Below the pieces are notes generated by a model. That model ran no database searches. It saw only the letters and a list, made by a program, of their open reading frames with translations, and had not been told where the DNA came from. A DNA stretch of 64,000 nucleotides from the NCBI GenBank assembly GCA_019753175.1, contig JAIELK010000015.1, forward strand, positions 48,642 to 112,641, given 5' to 3'. Of the stretch, positions 53,213 to 63,003 are shown piece after piece (position 1 is the stretch's first letter; every line of letters starts with the position of its first letter). A program made the translations under genes and the position numbers. Origin of the DNA: Hyphomonadaceae bacterium (GTDB lineage Bacteria; Pseudomonadota; Alphaproteobacteria; Caulobacterales; Aquidulcibacteraceae).

Positions 53213-53752
53213 ATGTTCGCGCTTGCCAGATTGATACGTCGGACGCTTCGCCGCTTTGGAAAAGCGCGAGACGGCACGGCCGCGATCGAGATGGGATTGA
53301 TCGCCGTTCCGTTCTTCACGCTGCTTGTCGGGCTTGCCGAAGTGTCGATGGTCGGCTTCATGCAGACCACGCTGAACAACGCTGTGGACGAGCGAGCGCG
53401 CGAAATTCGGACGGGGCAGGCTCAGCAGAACGGCGTCACGCTTGATGAACTTAAGGACTCCATTTGCCAAGACATAAGAGGGCTCCTGAGCGTCGATTGC
53501 GAGGCCAACCTCTTTATTGATGTCGACGTTTACGATTCCTTCGTGGCGGCGGCTGCGGGTCCCAACCCGCTCGCCAACGGCTTGCAGGATGGCGGCTTCG
53601 AGCCGGGAGCGCCCTCCGAAATCGTCGTGGTGCGCGCCTTTTACCGGTGGTCGGTGATGACGCCTTTGTTCGAGGGCATTCTTGCAAACACCAGCGGCGG
53701 CGACCGCATTCTCGTCTCGACCATGATGTTCCGCAACGAGCCTTACGAATGA
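53213..53752 (+). CDS. TadE family minor pilin
   Basis: 179-residue protein with the TadE pattern: a basic N terminus, then RDGTAAIEMGLIAVPFFTLLVG as a pseudopilin-like helix with the conserved Glu, followed by an extracytoplasmic part with two cysteines (Cys86 and Cys97 approx.). TadE proteins are processed by the prepilin peptidase and prime the pilus. Start ATG 53213 is behind GGGAG. It overlaps the next gene at ATGA. Confidence 0.88.
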   Translation: MFALARLIRRTLRRFGKARDGTAAIEMGLIAVPFFTLLVGLAEVSMVGFMQTTLNNAVDERAREIRTGQAQQNGVTLDELKDSICQDIRGLLSVDCEANLFIDVDVYDSFVAAAAGPNPLANGLQDGGFEPGAPSEIVVVRAFYRWSVMTPLFEGILANTSGGDRILVSTMMFRNEPYE

Positions 53753-54285
53753 CAATCATGCAGCGCTTCCGCAGGTTTGCGCGCGCGAGGGGCGGCCTCG
53801 CAGCGCTCGAATTCGCCATCCTGCTGCCGATGATGGTGTTTTTGCTGTTCGGCGCCGTCGAACTCATCGACGTGCTCGGCGCCAATCGCCGCGTCGAGAA
53901 TACGGCCTCATCCCTGGCGGATGTGGTGTCGCGCGACACTGAGGTGACCGACGATGAGGTTGACGGCCTGTGGGCGGCGCTTGGCCTGCTGATGACCCCG
54001 GACAACCCAGCGACGCTGAACATCCGCATCACCAGCGTAAGCGTCGAGAACGCCACAACCGCGCGGGTTGTCTGGAGCGAGGGCCGCAACATGGCGCCGC
54101 GGCCGGCAAACTCAACGGTGACCCTGCCGAACGGCATCATGCGTCCCGGCACCAGCATCATCATGGCTGAGGCGGAGTATTTGTACACTTGGCCACTGGG
54201 CTTGGTCATGTCCGGCACCATGACGCTCGAGCACACGGTCTACCGCCGCTCGCGCCTGATCGATCCGATCCCGCGCGAAACCTGA
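53749..54285 (+). CDS. TadE/TadF family minor pilin
   Basis: 178-residue protein with a basic leader and the helix GGLAALEFAILLPMMVFLLFG, where ALEFAILLP is the TadE-like pseudopilin motif. The C-terminal part is extracytoplasmic. It is the second copy of this fold in the divergent pilus group. Start overlaps the upstream stop (ATGA at 53749), so the two are coupled. Confidence 0.88.
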   Translation: MTIMQRFRRFARARGGLAALEFAILLPMMVFLLFGAVELIDVLGANRRVENTASSLADVVSRDTEVTDDEVDGLWAALGLLMTPDNPATLNIRITSVSVENATTARVVWSEGRNMAPRPANSTVTLPNGIMRPGTSIIMAEAEYLYTWPLGLVMSGTMTLEHTVYRRSRLIDPIPRET

Positions 54286-54305
54286 GGGCTTGACGCGGGA
54301 AGCAC

Positions 54306-55769
54306 GTGGCGGATAAGTCCGCCATGGAAGATCCCAAAACACCTGCTGAAGCTGTTGCGCGCGTCGAAGCGCTGTACGAACGTGCGGTTACCGCACTCAT
54401 CGAATCCGTGCGCCGTTTTTCGGAGCTGGGACAAGCGCCCACGGCGGAGGAGCGCGCGCTGTTCCGCTACCCGGAACTCCGCGTTACCTATCTGCCGGGG
54501 GCGCCCGCACCGCGTCTGGCGCGTGCTTACGGGCAGCTGACTTGGCCCGGCGAATACACCGTCACCGTCACACAGCCTGCGTTTTTCCGCGACTACCTGA
54601 TCGAGCAGTTATCGCTGCTCGTTGCGGACTATGGGGCCGAGCTCAGCGTGCGTCAGAGCAGCACCGAAATTCCGTACTCATTCGTGCTGGACGCGGTGGG
54701 AGCATCGGCGTTCGAGAACGTGCCGGCGGAAGACCTCGCGCGGCACTTTCCCAACCCGCGGCTGACGCAGGTCGGGGACGCAGCTGTCGACGGCCTGCAC
54801 ATCGAGCGCTTGGATCGTTCGCGGCCGCTCGCCTTGTTCGACGCGCCGCGCACCGACTACTCGCTGAAGCGCATTGAACACTACACCGGCGCGCCGTGGA
54901 GTGACGTGCAGCCATGGATTCTGTTCACCAACTACCAGCGCTATGTCGAGGAGTTCGTGCGCTGGGCGGCCGAGGGCGTGAAGAATGGCCCCAAGGGGTG
55001 GGCGCTGTCGTGCCCCGGGCGGTTGCAGATCGAAGCCGGCGACAAGGACGCAGAGCGCAAGGCGCGGGAAGCGCCATGGCACAAGTATCAGATGCCCGCT
55101 TACCATCTGAAGACGCCCGACAATGATGGCGTGACGCTCGTGAACATCGGCGTCGGCCCTTCGAATGCGAAGACCATCACCGATCACCTCGCGGTGCTGC
55201 GCCCGCATTGCTGGCTTATGATCGGTCATTGCGGCGGCTTGCGACACACCCAGCGCATCGGCGATTATGTACTTGCCCACGCCTATCTGCGCCGAGACAA
55301 AGTGCTCGATGACCGCGTGCCGCTGGAAGTGCCGATCCCTGCGATCGCCGAAGTGCAGATCGCGCTGCAGCAGGCGGCGACCACGGTCGTCGAAGGGGGC
55401 AAGGAAGATTTGCGCCGCCGTCTCCGGACCGGGACGGTGGTGTCTTACGCGGACAGAAATTGGGAGTTGAACTACAATCAGGAGCGCCAATTGCTTTCGC
55501 AGTCTCGCGCCATCGCCGTCGACATGGAAAGCGCCTGCATCGCCACGCAAGGCTTCCGCCTGCGCGTGCCGTATGGCGTGCTGCTGTGTGTGTCCGACAA
55601 GCCAGCGCACGGCGAGATCAAATTACCCGGCGTTTCCGATCGCTTCTATGACAGCGCCATCGGCGCACACCTGCGCATCGGCCTCGAGACGATCGCGCTC
55701 TTAAAGCAAAACCGCGATCGCCTGCACTCGCGCAAGCTCCGCGCCTTCGACGAGCCGCCGTTCCGATGA
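54306..55769 (+). CDS. amn: AMP nucleosidase
   Basis: 487-residue enzyme that splits AMP into adenine and ribose 5-phosphate. An N-terminal AMN domain (about 10-190) comes before the phosphorylase-like domain with LVNIGVGPSNAKTITDHLAV, MIGHCGGLRHTQRIGDYVLA and AVDMESACIATQGFRLRVPY, the last carrying the purine/ribose site. The start given is GTG at 54306; ATG at 54324 is equally plausible. The length matches the family. Confidence 0.92.
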   Translation: MADKSAMEDPKTPAEAVARVEALYERAVTALIESVRRFSELGQAPTAEERALFRYPELRVTYLPGAPAPRLARAYGQLTWPGEYTVTVTQPAFFRDYLIEQLSLLVADYGAELSVRQSSTEIPYSFVLDAVGASAFENVPAEDLARHFPNPRLTQVGDAAVDGLHIERLDRSRPLALFDAPRTDYSLKRIEHYTGAPWSDVQPWILFTNYQRYVEEFVRWAAEGVKNGPKGWALSCPGRLQIEAGDKDAERKAREAPWHKYQMPAYHLKTPDNDGVTLVNIGVGPSNAKTITDHLAVLRPHCWLMIGHCGGLRHTQRIGDYVLAHAYLRRDKVLDDRVPLEVPIPAIAEVQIALQQAATTVVEGGKEDLRRRLRTGTVVSYADRNWELNYNQERQLLSQSRAIAVDMESACIATQGFRLRVPYGVLLCVSDKPAHGEIKLPGVSDRFYDSAIGAHLRIGLETIALLKQNRDRLHSRKLRAFDEPPFR

Positions 55770-55882
55770 AGCGCAAAGCGTGATTGTGCTTCGCGAGCGG
55801 TCGACGCCATGCGGGCGTGACATCCTTGCGCCGATCTTTCAAGATGTCTCGCGCCCGGTCTTTCGGAGAGGTCCCGCCAAGC

Positions 55883-56662
55883 ATGCACGATCGCCTCATC
55901 TCTTTCGACCGCGTCCTTAACTTTCGCGATTTCGGCGGCTACGAGACCACGTCCGGCGCGCGCGTCGCGCGCGGGCGGCTTTATCGGAGCGCGCATTTCG
56001 CCGAGGCGAGCGAAGCGGACATCGAAAAACTGAATGCGCTCGGCGTCCGCGTGGTCGTTGATCTGAGGCGCGTCGAGGAGCGTAAACGCGAGCCAAACCG
56101 CTGGCCGGGCGAGCGCGCGCGCATCATCACCAATGACGAAGGCCCGCAGGATGCCTTGCCGCCACATCTGCAAGCATTGCTGGCGAGCGACCTTACCGCG
56201 GCAAGCGTGACCGGCTACATGCACCAGCTCTATCGCGACTTCGCATCGGCGCCGCGGCACATCGATCTCTACCGGAATTGGTTCTCCGCACTGCTGGCCG
56301 AAGAGGGCGCGGCCGTCATTCATTGCGCCGCCGGCAAGGACCGCACCGGGCTCGGTTGCGCCCTGACGTTGGTTGCACTCGGCGTTCCGGAGCAGGCGAT
56401 CTATGCCGATTATGAGTTCACCAACGCCGCCATCGATCTCGACTCACGCCTGCCGCGCATCAAGGCCCGCATGGAGGAGCGCTTGAGCAGGCCGTTGAGC
56501 GACGAAGCGCTGCGGCCGATGCTCGGCGTGCATGTCGATTATCTGCGCACCGCGTTTGATGCGATCGACGCTCAGTACGGGTCAGCGCTGGGATACATGG
56601 AGCAGGAGCTCGGCGTCGGCGCGGGCGAGCGGGCAGCGCTGTTGGAGCGTCTCCTGGAATAG
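55883..56662 (+). CDS. Tyrosine-type protein phosphatase
   Basis: 259-residue phosphatase of the PTP/DSP-like Y_phosphatase3 group (PF13350). The active site is HCAAGKDRTG, with nucleophile Cys148 and Arg154. The N terminus has the family start FDRVLNFRDFGGYETTSG and the YRSAHFAEAS element. Targets may be phosphotyrosine or phosphoinositides. ATG 55883 is chosen as it just precedes the conserved region; ATG 55844 is possible. Confidence 0.9.
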   Translation: MHDRLISFDRVLNFRDFGGYETTSGARVARGRLYRSAHFAEASEADIEKLNALGVRVVVDLRRVEERKREPNRWPGERARIITNDEGPQDALPPHLQALLASDLTAASVTGYMHQLYRDFASAPRHIDLYRNWFSALLAEEGAAVIHCAAGKDRTGLGCALTLVALGVPEQAIYADYEFTNAAIDLDSRLPRIKARMEERLSRPLSDEALRPMLGVHVDYLRTAFDAIDAQYGSALGYMEQELGVGAGERAALLERLLE

Positions 56663-56668
56663 CGCCGG

Positions 56669-57202
56669 TCACACGAGCGCCTTGCTCATCCGCACCAACG
56701 GCACGCGCACGCCGCCGATGTCTGGAGAGAATGTGCGCTCTTCCTCAACATAGCCGCTGGCGCGGTAGAGCGGTTCGCCAGCAAGCGTCGCCATGAGTTC
56801 GGCGCGCTTGAAGCCTGCGGCGCGGGCGGCGTCCTCGCTGGCGGCGAGCACCGCGCGGCCGACGCCGCGGCGCGTCATCTTGGGGTGGGTGTACATCGCT
56901 CGCACCCGAGCGCTGTCGCGCGCGGGGTCGAGTAGGCTCGCGTCGCGAAGCGGTTCGGAGTGGTCGCCGCCATAGAGCGTCGCCCTCCGGCTCCAGCCGC
57001 CGCAGCCCGCGAGCGCGCCGTCCAGCTCCGCTATGAAATAAGTCCCATCCTTGATGAGCTGGGTGTCGATCCCCATCACCTCCCGGCTCGCCACAATCTC
57101 CTGCGGGGCGAGAAAGTCCCCCTGCAACTCGCCAATGGCGGCATCCATCAGCGCTTTGAGCGCGGGCATGTCCGTGAGCCTGGCCACCCTGATGCGGATC
57201 AT
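56669..57202 (-). CDS. GNAT family N-acetyltransferase
   Basis: 177-residue GNAT protein. It begins with IRIRVARLTDMPALKALMD, and the acetyl-CoA loop is MTRRGVGRAVLAASEDAARA (Q/RxxGxG/A). The C-terminal strand pair TLAGEPLYRASGYVEEE is typical. Substrate is not known. The ATG at 57202 begins the first conserved strand; the frame stays open 22 codons further. Confidence 0.9.
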   Translation of the reverse strand: MIRIRVARLTDMPALKALMDAAIGELQGDFLAPQEIVASREVMGIDTQLIKDGTYFIAELDGALAGCGGWSRRATLYGGDHSEPLRDASLLDPARDSARVRAMYTHPKMTRRGVGRAVLAASEDAARAAGFKRAELMATLAGEPLYRASGYVEEERTFSPDIGGVRVPLVRMSKALV

Positions 57203-57324
57203 TACGGGAACTCTGTGGTAACGGCGCCATAAACAACGCTGGCAGCCTGAAATGACCGTTTTGGACATTGCGGGAACTCGATACCGCAGGTCAATCTACC
57301 CCCTTGTCAGCGAGGGGAGATGTT

Positions 57325-60072
57325 ATGAAGCGGACCCGCACTTTGATGTACAGCGCCGCGGCCATCCTGGGCGCGATGTCGACGGGCTTCAGCGCGCCCG
57401 CGCTTGCCCAGGAGAGTGGAGCGTCCGAGGAAGAAGCGATTGTCGTGACCGGCACGCGCCGGGCAGCTCGCTCAGCAGCGGACACACCAGCCCCCGTCGA
57501 TGTCATCAGCGCGGCGGAGCTCCTCGATCAGGCCGACACCGACCTGCAGAACATCCTCCGCACCTCAGTTCCCTCGTTTAACGTCAACACGCAGCCGATC
57601 TCGGACGCGGCGACGCTCATCCGTCCGGCCAATCTTCGCGGCCTTGCGCCCGACGCAACCTTGGTTCTGGTCAACAACAAGCGGCGCCACCGCGCCGCCG
57701 TGATCACGTTCCTCGGCGGTGGTCTCGCCGACGGTTCCCACGGTCCTGACATTTCGGTGATCCCCGCAATCGGCCTTCGGCAAGTTGAAGTGCTACGCGA
57801 CGGCGCGTCGTCTCAATACGGCTCCGATGCGATCGCCGGCGTGATGAACTTCATCTTGCGCGATGACGCCGAAGGCGCGCAGCTGGAAGCCAAATGGGGC
57901 CAGTCCTACGAGGGCGACGGCGCGCAATACAGCATCTCGGGCAATCTAGGCTTGCCGCTGAACATCGCCCAAGGCGGCTTCGTCAATATCAGCGCCGAGT
58001 ACGGGGAGACTGATGCAACAAGCCGTTCGGTGCAGCGCGACGATGCGGCCGACCTGATCGCGGCAGGCAACACTGCGGTCGCTAATCCAGCGCAGATTTG
58101 GGGACAGCCCAACGTCAACAGCGACTTCACCATTTTCATCAACTCCGGCGTCGAGCTTACCGAGGCAGCTGAACTCTACGCGTTTGGCAATTACTCCCAA
58201 CGTGAGACGGAAGGCGGGTTCTTCTTCCGTAATCCAACGAACCGGCCGGGCGTTTTTGGCGGGCCGCTTGTAAATCCGCTGACCGGTGCGGCTGATCCAG
58301 GCGGCGTTCCCTCGGTGCTCGTCGGCGATTTGTCGGTCAACACTGCTGGTGATTGTCCCGCAGGCATTCCGCTTACGGCGGGCGGCGGATTGCGCCCGGA
58401 TCCTGTGATTCTGGCTCAAGTTACCGCGAGCGCGAACTGTTTTTCGTTCATCGAGCTGTTCCCTGGCGGCTTCACGCCGCGTTTCGGCGGAGAGCTTGAG
58501 GACAGGTCGGTGGTCGTCGGATTGCGCGGCGAGCTCGGGATCGGTTCGGGCCTAGCCTACGACGTGAGCTACACCTACGGCCGTAACGACATCGACTTTT
58601 TCATCACCAACACGATCAACGCGAGCTTGGGCCCCAACACGCCCACTTCGTTCAACCCCGGCGGCTACAGCCAAACCGACAAGAACTTCAACATCGACTT
58701 CTCGTACGGTCTCGATCTCGGGCTTGCCTCCGACCTGAACGTTGCGTTCGGCGCCGAGCACCGCTCGGAAACGTTCGAGATTCGCGCCGGCGATCCGGCG
58801 TCGTACGCGCTGGGGCCACTCGCGGCGCCGTCCTTGGCGTATCCCGGCGGGCAGGGCTTCTCCTCCAGCTCCAATGGATTCGGCGGATTCACGCCCGCCA
58901 TCGAAGGGGAGACGACACAAGAGAACTATGCGCTCTACCTCGACCTCGAAGCTGACATTACTGAGCGGCTCGTGCTGCAAGGCGCCGTTCGCTTCGAGGA
59001 CTTCTACGACACCTACGGAACGACCACGAATTACAAGATTGGCGCACTCTATCGCGTAACTCCCGACTTCGTTGTTCGCTCGACCTGGAGCACTGGGTTC
59101 CATGCACCAACCGCTGGACAGGCGAACGTCACCAACGTGACGACGCAGTTCAGCGGCACGCAGCTGATTGACCTCGGCACCATCCCGCTGTCATCCGCCG
59201 CCGGCCAATTCATCGCTGATCGTCTTGAACTCAGCTCAGGCTTCCGCCCGACGCTGGCGCCCGAGGAGTCAGAGAACTTCACGCTCGGCGCAGGCTTCCG
59301 TTTAGGGAATATCGACGTCACGATCGACTACTTCAACATTAAGGTCGACAACCGCATTTCGTTGTCTGACAGCCAGGATTTCCTCGCGGAGCTGCTGGAA
59401 GTCGCCGCTGAGAACTCGGTGCCGATCCCGCCTGGCTCGTCGACGAGCCAAGTGCTGAACTTGCTCGACGCGGCGAATGTGCTCGACGCGGCTGATTTCG
59501 CCGGCTCGGAAGATCTAACGAGCTTCAGCTTCTTCACCAACTCGTTCGACACCGAGACGCAAGGCATCGACATCGTCGCGAGCACGCGGTTCGAGCTCTA
59601 TCCGGGCTCTGAATCGTCGCTGGCGGCCGCGTTCAACTGGACCGAAACCGAGGTCACCGACACTGGCGTCGATAGCGCTGCGCCGCTTTCTGCGGGGCGT
59701 CGCTACGTCATTGAGAACGGTTTGCCTCAGTTCAAGGGCAACCTGACTTTCAACCATGACCATGATCGCTTCAGCGGCCTGGCTCGCCTCAACTATTATG
59801 GCGAGTACTTTGAGTGCCACGTTGATGCATACGGCGGCGGCCCGACCGGGTGCGATCTCCCGATCGATGGCGGTTCACAAGTGACCTTCGACTTTGAACT
59901 CGGCTACGATCTGTTGGAGAACGTCGAAGTTGCAGTCGGCGCGCAGAACGCCTTCGACTCCTATCCGGACGAGAACCCGTTCGCCGGCGTGGTCGGCTCA
60001 AAGTATCCGGCGACCGCGCCGGGCGGCTACTTGGGTGGATTCTACTACGTGAGAACCCGCGCTCGGTTCTGA
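57325..60072 (+). CDS. TonB-dependent receptor
   Basis: 915-residue outer membrane receptor. Signal peptide AAAILGAMSTGFSAPALAQ, then a TonB box-like EEEAIVVTGTRR, plug domain (about 55-180: LVLVNNKRRHRAAVITFLGG, VEVLRDGASSQYGSDAIAGV) and a 22-strand barrel ending in Phe (YVRTRARF). Ligand is unknown; no transport genes are next to it. The start at 57325 has GAGGGGAG upstream. The plug motif is of the Caulobacterales type, often tied to sugar or peptide uptake. Confidence 0.93.
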   Translation: MKRTRTLMYSAAAILGAMSTGFSAPALAQESGASEEEAIVVTGTRRAARSAADTPAPVDVISAAELLDQADTDLQNILRTSVPSFNVNTQPISDAATLIRPANLRGLAPDATLVLVNNKRRHRAAVITFLGGGLADGSHGPDISVIPAIGLRQVEVLRDGASSQYGSDAIAGVMNFILRDDAEGAQLEAKWGQSYEGDGAQYSISGNLGLPLNIAQGGFVNISAEYGETDATSRSVQRDDAADLIAAGNTAVANPAQIWGQPNVNSDFTIFINSGVELTEAAELYAFGNYSQRETEGGFFFRNPTNRPGVFGGPLVNPLTGAADPGGVPSVLVGDLSVNTAGDCPAGIPLTAGGGLRPDPVILAQVTASANCFSFIELFPGGFTPRFGGELEDRSVVVGLRGELGIGSGLAYDVSYTYGRNDIDFFITNTINASLGPNTPTSFNPGGYSQTDKNFNIDFSYGLDLGLASDLNVAFGAEHRSETFEIRAGDPASYALGPLAAPSLAYPGGQGFSSSSNGFGGFTPAIEGETTQENYALYLDLEADITERLVLQGAVRFEDFYDTYGTTTNYKIGALYRVTPDFVVRSTWSTGFHAPTAGQANVTNVTTQFSGTQLIDLGTIPLSSAAGQFIADRLELSSGFRPTLAPEESENFTLGAGFRLGNIDVTIDYFNIKVDNRISLSDSQDFLAELLEVAAENSVPIPPGSSTSQVLNLLDAANVLDAADFAGSEDLTSFSFFTNSFDTETQGIDIVASTRFELYPGSESSLAAAFNWTETEVTDTGVDSAAPLSAGRRYVIENGLPQFKGNLTFNHDHDRFSGLARLNYYGEYFECHVDAYGGGPTGCDLPIDGGSQVTFDFELGYDLLENVEVAVGAQNAFDSYPDENPFAGVVGSKYPATAPGGYLGGFYYVRTRARF

Positions 60073-60097
60073 GAATCCCCCTGCCGGCAAGGAAGGT

Positions 60098-60122
60098 GCC
60101 GCTGCAACTTAGTTGCGGCGGC
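60098..60122. terminator. Possible hairpin after the TonB receptor gene
   Basis: 10-bp stem with one wobble pair (60098-60107 with 60113-60122), 5-base loop, without a U-run. It may terminate weakly or depend on Rho. Confidence 0.3.
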
Positions 60123-60176
60123 GCCATTGCATCGGGCATCCTAGGCGGCGGCTAAACCGCCTGGAGTGCGCAAGTC

Positions 60177-61916
60177 ATGACCCCGACCTCATCACGACTG
60201 TTGCCGCTGGCAACCGCGGCGCTCCTGGCGCTCTCTGCTTGTATCACCGCCCCGGTGCAGCAAGTGGCGCGACCCGTCGAGCGCGGCGAAGCGATGGCGG
60301 CAGCGGCCGATCCGCGCGCGGTGGACGCCGCGCTGGAGATGATGCGCCGCGGCGGTTCGGCCGTCGATGCAGCGATCGCGGCGGAGCTCGTGCTTGGCTT
60401 GGTGGAGCCGCAATCCTCTGGCATCGGCGGCGGCGGCTTCCTGCTCTTTTACGACGCGGTGACGGAGTCGATCACCGGGTTCGACGGGCGCGAGCGCGCG
60501 CCCGCGGGCGCGACGCCCGATATGTTCCTGTCCTCTGACGGCGAGCCGATGGACTTCTACGATGCGCAAGCGAGCGGGCGCTCGATCGGCACGCCATTGC
60601 TCGTACCGATGCTCAAGCTCGCGCATGAACACCATGGCCGCTTGCCCTGGACGGTGTTGTTTGAACCCGCCATTCGTCTTGCGGAGGACGGCTGGGAAAT
60701 CTCTCCCATGGTGGCGGCGGCGCTGCGCAGTGACGAACACGAGGTGCGGCTGCGGGACGATCCCGCGGCGCGCGCCTATTTCTACGACGCAGACGGCGAC
60801 CCTTGGCCGGCGGGGCACGTGCTTCGCAATCCCGGCTACGCCGCCACGCTGCGCGCGCTGGCGGCGCAGGGGCCGCGAGCGATGAGCGAAGGGGAGATCG
60901 CGCAATCGATCGTCGCGGCCGCGCAACGCGGTCCGCGCGCCGGCACGCTTGCGTTGGAGGATCTGCAGTCAGCGCGTGCGCAGCGCTTCGATCCGCTGTG
61001 TGCGCCGCATCGGCTCTACATCGTCTGCACCGCGGCGCCGCCGAGTTCCGCCAACGCGACGCTCGCCATCCTTGGGCTGTATGAGCGCACGCGTCCCCAA
61101 CCGGGCGGGCCGGACAGTGTCGACGATTGGGCCGCATTCCTGTGGGCGAGCAGGCTCGCGTACGCGGATCGCGATCATTACATGGCCGATTCCGAGTTCG
61201 TTCCGACGCCAACGCGCGAACTGTTCGCGCCGAGCTATCTCGACGAGCGCGCGCGGCAGATCGATCTGCGGACGGCGCCGGACATCATCACGCCCGGCAT
61301 GCCTGCGGGGCGGGCGCTGTTCGAGCGATGGGGCAGCGCCTATAGCGAGGATGTCGGCACGACCCATCTTTCAATCGTCGATCCCTTCGGCAACGCGGTT
61401 TCGTTGACGGCTACGATCGAGAGCGCCTTCGGCGCGCAGCGGATGGCGTCCGGCTTTCTGCTCAACAATCAGCTGACGGACTTCTCCTTTCGCCCGACGA
61501 TCAATGGCCGCCCGGTCGCGAACGCCGTGGCGCCGCGCAAGCGTCCGCGTTCGTCGATGTCGCCGACGATCGTCACCGATCGCGACGGCGAACTCGTGCT
61601 GGTGATCGGTTCGCCCGGCGGATCGGACATTATCGGTTACGTGGCGCGGGCGACCATCGGTATTCTCGACTGGAATCTTCCCGTGCAGGACGCGCTCGCG
61701 CTCGGCAACGCGACGGCGCGCTTCTCAGTGGTGAACGCGGAACACGCGCGTTGGCCTGACGGCGTCGCCGCCGCGCTCGAACAACGCGGGTGGCGCTTCG
61801 AGCCGACGCCGGAAGGAAACAGCGGTCTGCACGCCATTCGCGTGACGCCACAGGGACTCGAGGGCGGCGCCGATCCGCGCGGGGAAGGCGCGGTGGGGCG
61901 GCTGCCGGCGCAATAG
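60177..61916 (+). CDS. ggt: Gamma-glutamyltransferase, lipoprotein
   Basis: 579-residue Ntn hydrolase that moves gamma-glutamyl from glutathione. A lipoprotein signal (LATAALLALSACITAP, lipobox LSAC) puts it at the periplasm. The large subunit has QSSGIGGGGFLLFYDA and GFDGRERAPAGA; the nucleophile Thr395 starts the small subunit at GTTHLSIVD. The family end GSPGGSDIIGYVARATIGIL follows. It converges on nrdB with a 2-base gap. Confidence 0.92.
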   Translation: MTPTSSRLLPLATAALLALSACITAPVQQVARPVERGEAMAAAADPRAVDAALEMMRRGGSAVDAAIAAELVLGLVEPQSSGIGGGGFLLFYDAVTESITGFDGRERAPAGATPDMFLSSDGEPMDFYDAQASGRSIGTPLLVPMLKLAHEHHGRLPWTVLFEPAIRLAEDGWEISPMVAAALRSDEHEVRLRDDPAARAYFYDADGDPWPAGHVLRNPGYAATLRALAAQGPRAMSEGEIAQSIVAAAQRGPRAGTLALEDLQSARAQRFDPLCAPHRLYIVCTAAPPSSANATLAILGLYERTRPQPGGPDSVDDWAAFLWASRLAYADRDHYMADSEFVPTPTRELFAPSYLDERARQIDLRTAPDIITPGMPAGRALFERWGSAYSEDVGTTHLSIVDPFGNAVSLTATIESAFGAQRMASGFLLNNQLTDFSFRPTINGRPVANAVAPRKRPRSSMSPTIVTDRDGELVLVIGSPGGSDIIGYVARATIGILDWNLPVQDALALGNATARFSVVNAEHARWPDGVAAALEQRGWRFEPTPEGNSGLHAIRVTPQGLEGGADPRGEGAVGRLPAQ

Positions 61917-61918
61917 CG

Positions 61919-62947
61919 CTATCCCGCTTTTCGCTTTTCCATCAGTTTCTCGAAGTTTTCCCAGACGCCGCTCTGGCCGTGCCAATCGCCTTTGGTGGCG
62001 GCTTTGGAATATTCGGTGGCGCGCGCTTCGAAGAAGTTCGCGTGCTCGACGCCGTTGAGGATGGCGGTGAGCCAGGGGATCGGGTGTTCGCTCTGGCCGT
62101 AGATTTTCGGCAAGCCCAATTGCCCCAGCCGCCAATCGGCGATGTAGCGGATGTATTTCTTGATGTCGTCCGCGGTCATGCCCTGCACCGGGCCCATCTC
62201 GAAGGCGAGATCGATGAAGCGGTCCTCGATCTCGACCACGGTCTTGCAGCATTGGGCGATGTCGGCCTTCACCGCATCGGTAAGCGCGCCGGTTTCCTTC
62301 GCATAGGCGTGGAACAGCTTGATCATGCCTTCGCAATGCAGGCTTTCATCGCGCACCGACCAGGTAACGATCTGGCCCATGCCCTTCATCTTGTTGAAGC
62401 GCGGGAAGTTCATCAGCATCGCAAACGAGGCGAACAATTGCAGACCTTCGGTGAAGGCGCCGAACATGGCCAGCGTACGCAGGATGTCTTCGTCGCTCTC
62501 GACGCCGAATTTCTGCATGTAATCGTGCTTGTCGCGCATCGCCTGGTAATCGAGGAACGCGGCGAACTCGGTTTCCGGCATGCCGATGGTTTCGAGCAGC
62601 AGCGCATAGGCGGCGATGTGCACGGTCTCGATGTTGGAAAACGCCGAGAGCATCATCTTGATCTCGGTCGGTTTGAACACGCGCGCGTAGCGCTCCATGT
62701 AATTGTCGTTCACCTCGACATCGGCCTGGGTGAAGAAGCGGAAGATCTGCGTCAGCAGATTGCGCTCCTGGTCGTTGAGCTTGGAGGCCCAATCCTTGAC
62801 GTCCTCGCCGAGCGGGACTTCTTCGGGCATCCAGTGCACTTGCTGCTGGCGGCGCCAGAATTCGTACGCCCACGGATAGCGGAACGGCTTGTAGCCGACG
62901 GACGGGGTCCTCAGCCCCGGCAGCTTGCTCCCGTTCACACGCGCCAT
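61919..62947 (-). CDS. nrdB: Ribonucleotide reductase subunit beta NrdB (class Ia)
   Basis: 342-residue subunit that holds the diiron-tyrosyl radical. The ligand-radical motif is complete: E-x-x-H-x-x-x-Y in NIETVHIAAYALLLETIG. Later ligands appear as SLHCEGMIKLFHAYAKE and the EDRFIDLAFEM segment. The large subunit NrdA is not in this window. Two candidate NrdR boxes lie 24-72 bases upstream, so expression probably follows the dNTP-sensing repressor NrdR. Confidence 0.94.
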   Translation of the reverse strand: MARVNGSKLPGLRTPSVGYKPFRYPWAYEFWRRQQQVHWMPEEVPLGEDVKDWASKLNDQERNLLTQIFRFFTQADVEVNDNYMERYARVFKPTEIKMMLSAFSNIETVHIAAYALLLETIGMPETEFAAFLDYQAMRDKHDYMQKFGVESDEDILRTLAMFGAFTEGLQLFASFAMLMNFPRFNKMKGMGQIVTWSVRDESLHCEGMIKLFHAYAKETGALTDAVKADIAQCCKTVVEIEDRFIDLAFEMGPVQGMTADDIKKYIRYIADWRLGQLGLPKIYGQSEHPIPWLTAILNGVEHANFFEARATEYSKAATKGDWHGQSGVWENFEKLMEKRKAG

Positions 62948-62971
62948 GCGATCGTCTCCTCTCCGAAATGT

Positions 62972-62987
62972 CCCCTAGATGTAGGGA
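62972..62987 (-). promoter_or_regulatory. Candidate NrdR box 1
   Basis: CCCCTAGATGTAGGGA on the plus strand, close to the NrdR consensus ACACWATATATWGTGT (about 10 of 16). It lies 25 bases before the nrdB start. Its partner begins exactly 32 bases away, i.e. three helical turns, as is typical for NrdR sites. Confidence 0.6.
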
Positions 62988-63003
62988 GATAATGACCGAA
63001 CGG

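Noticed and set aside
54678..55610. Open frame antisense to amn
   Set aside because: No motif, biased composition, and it lies fully within the AMP nucleosidase gene.
61790..62992. Open frame antisense to nrdB
   Set aside because: NrdB shows the complete radical and metal-ligand motifs on the minus strand.
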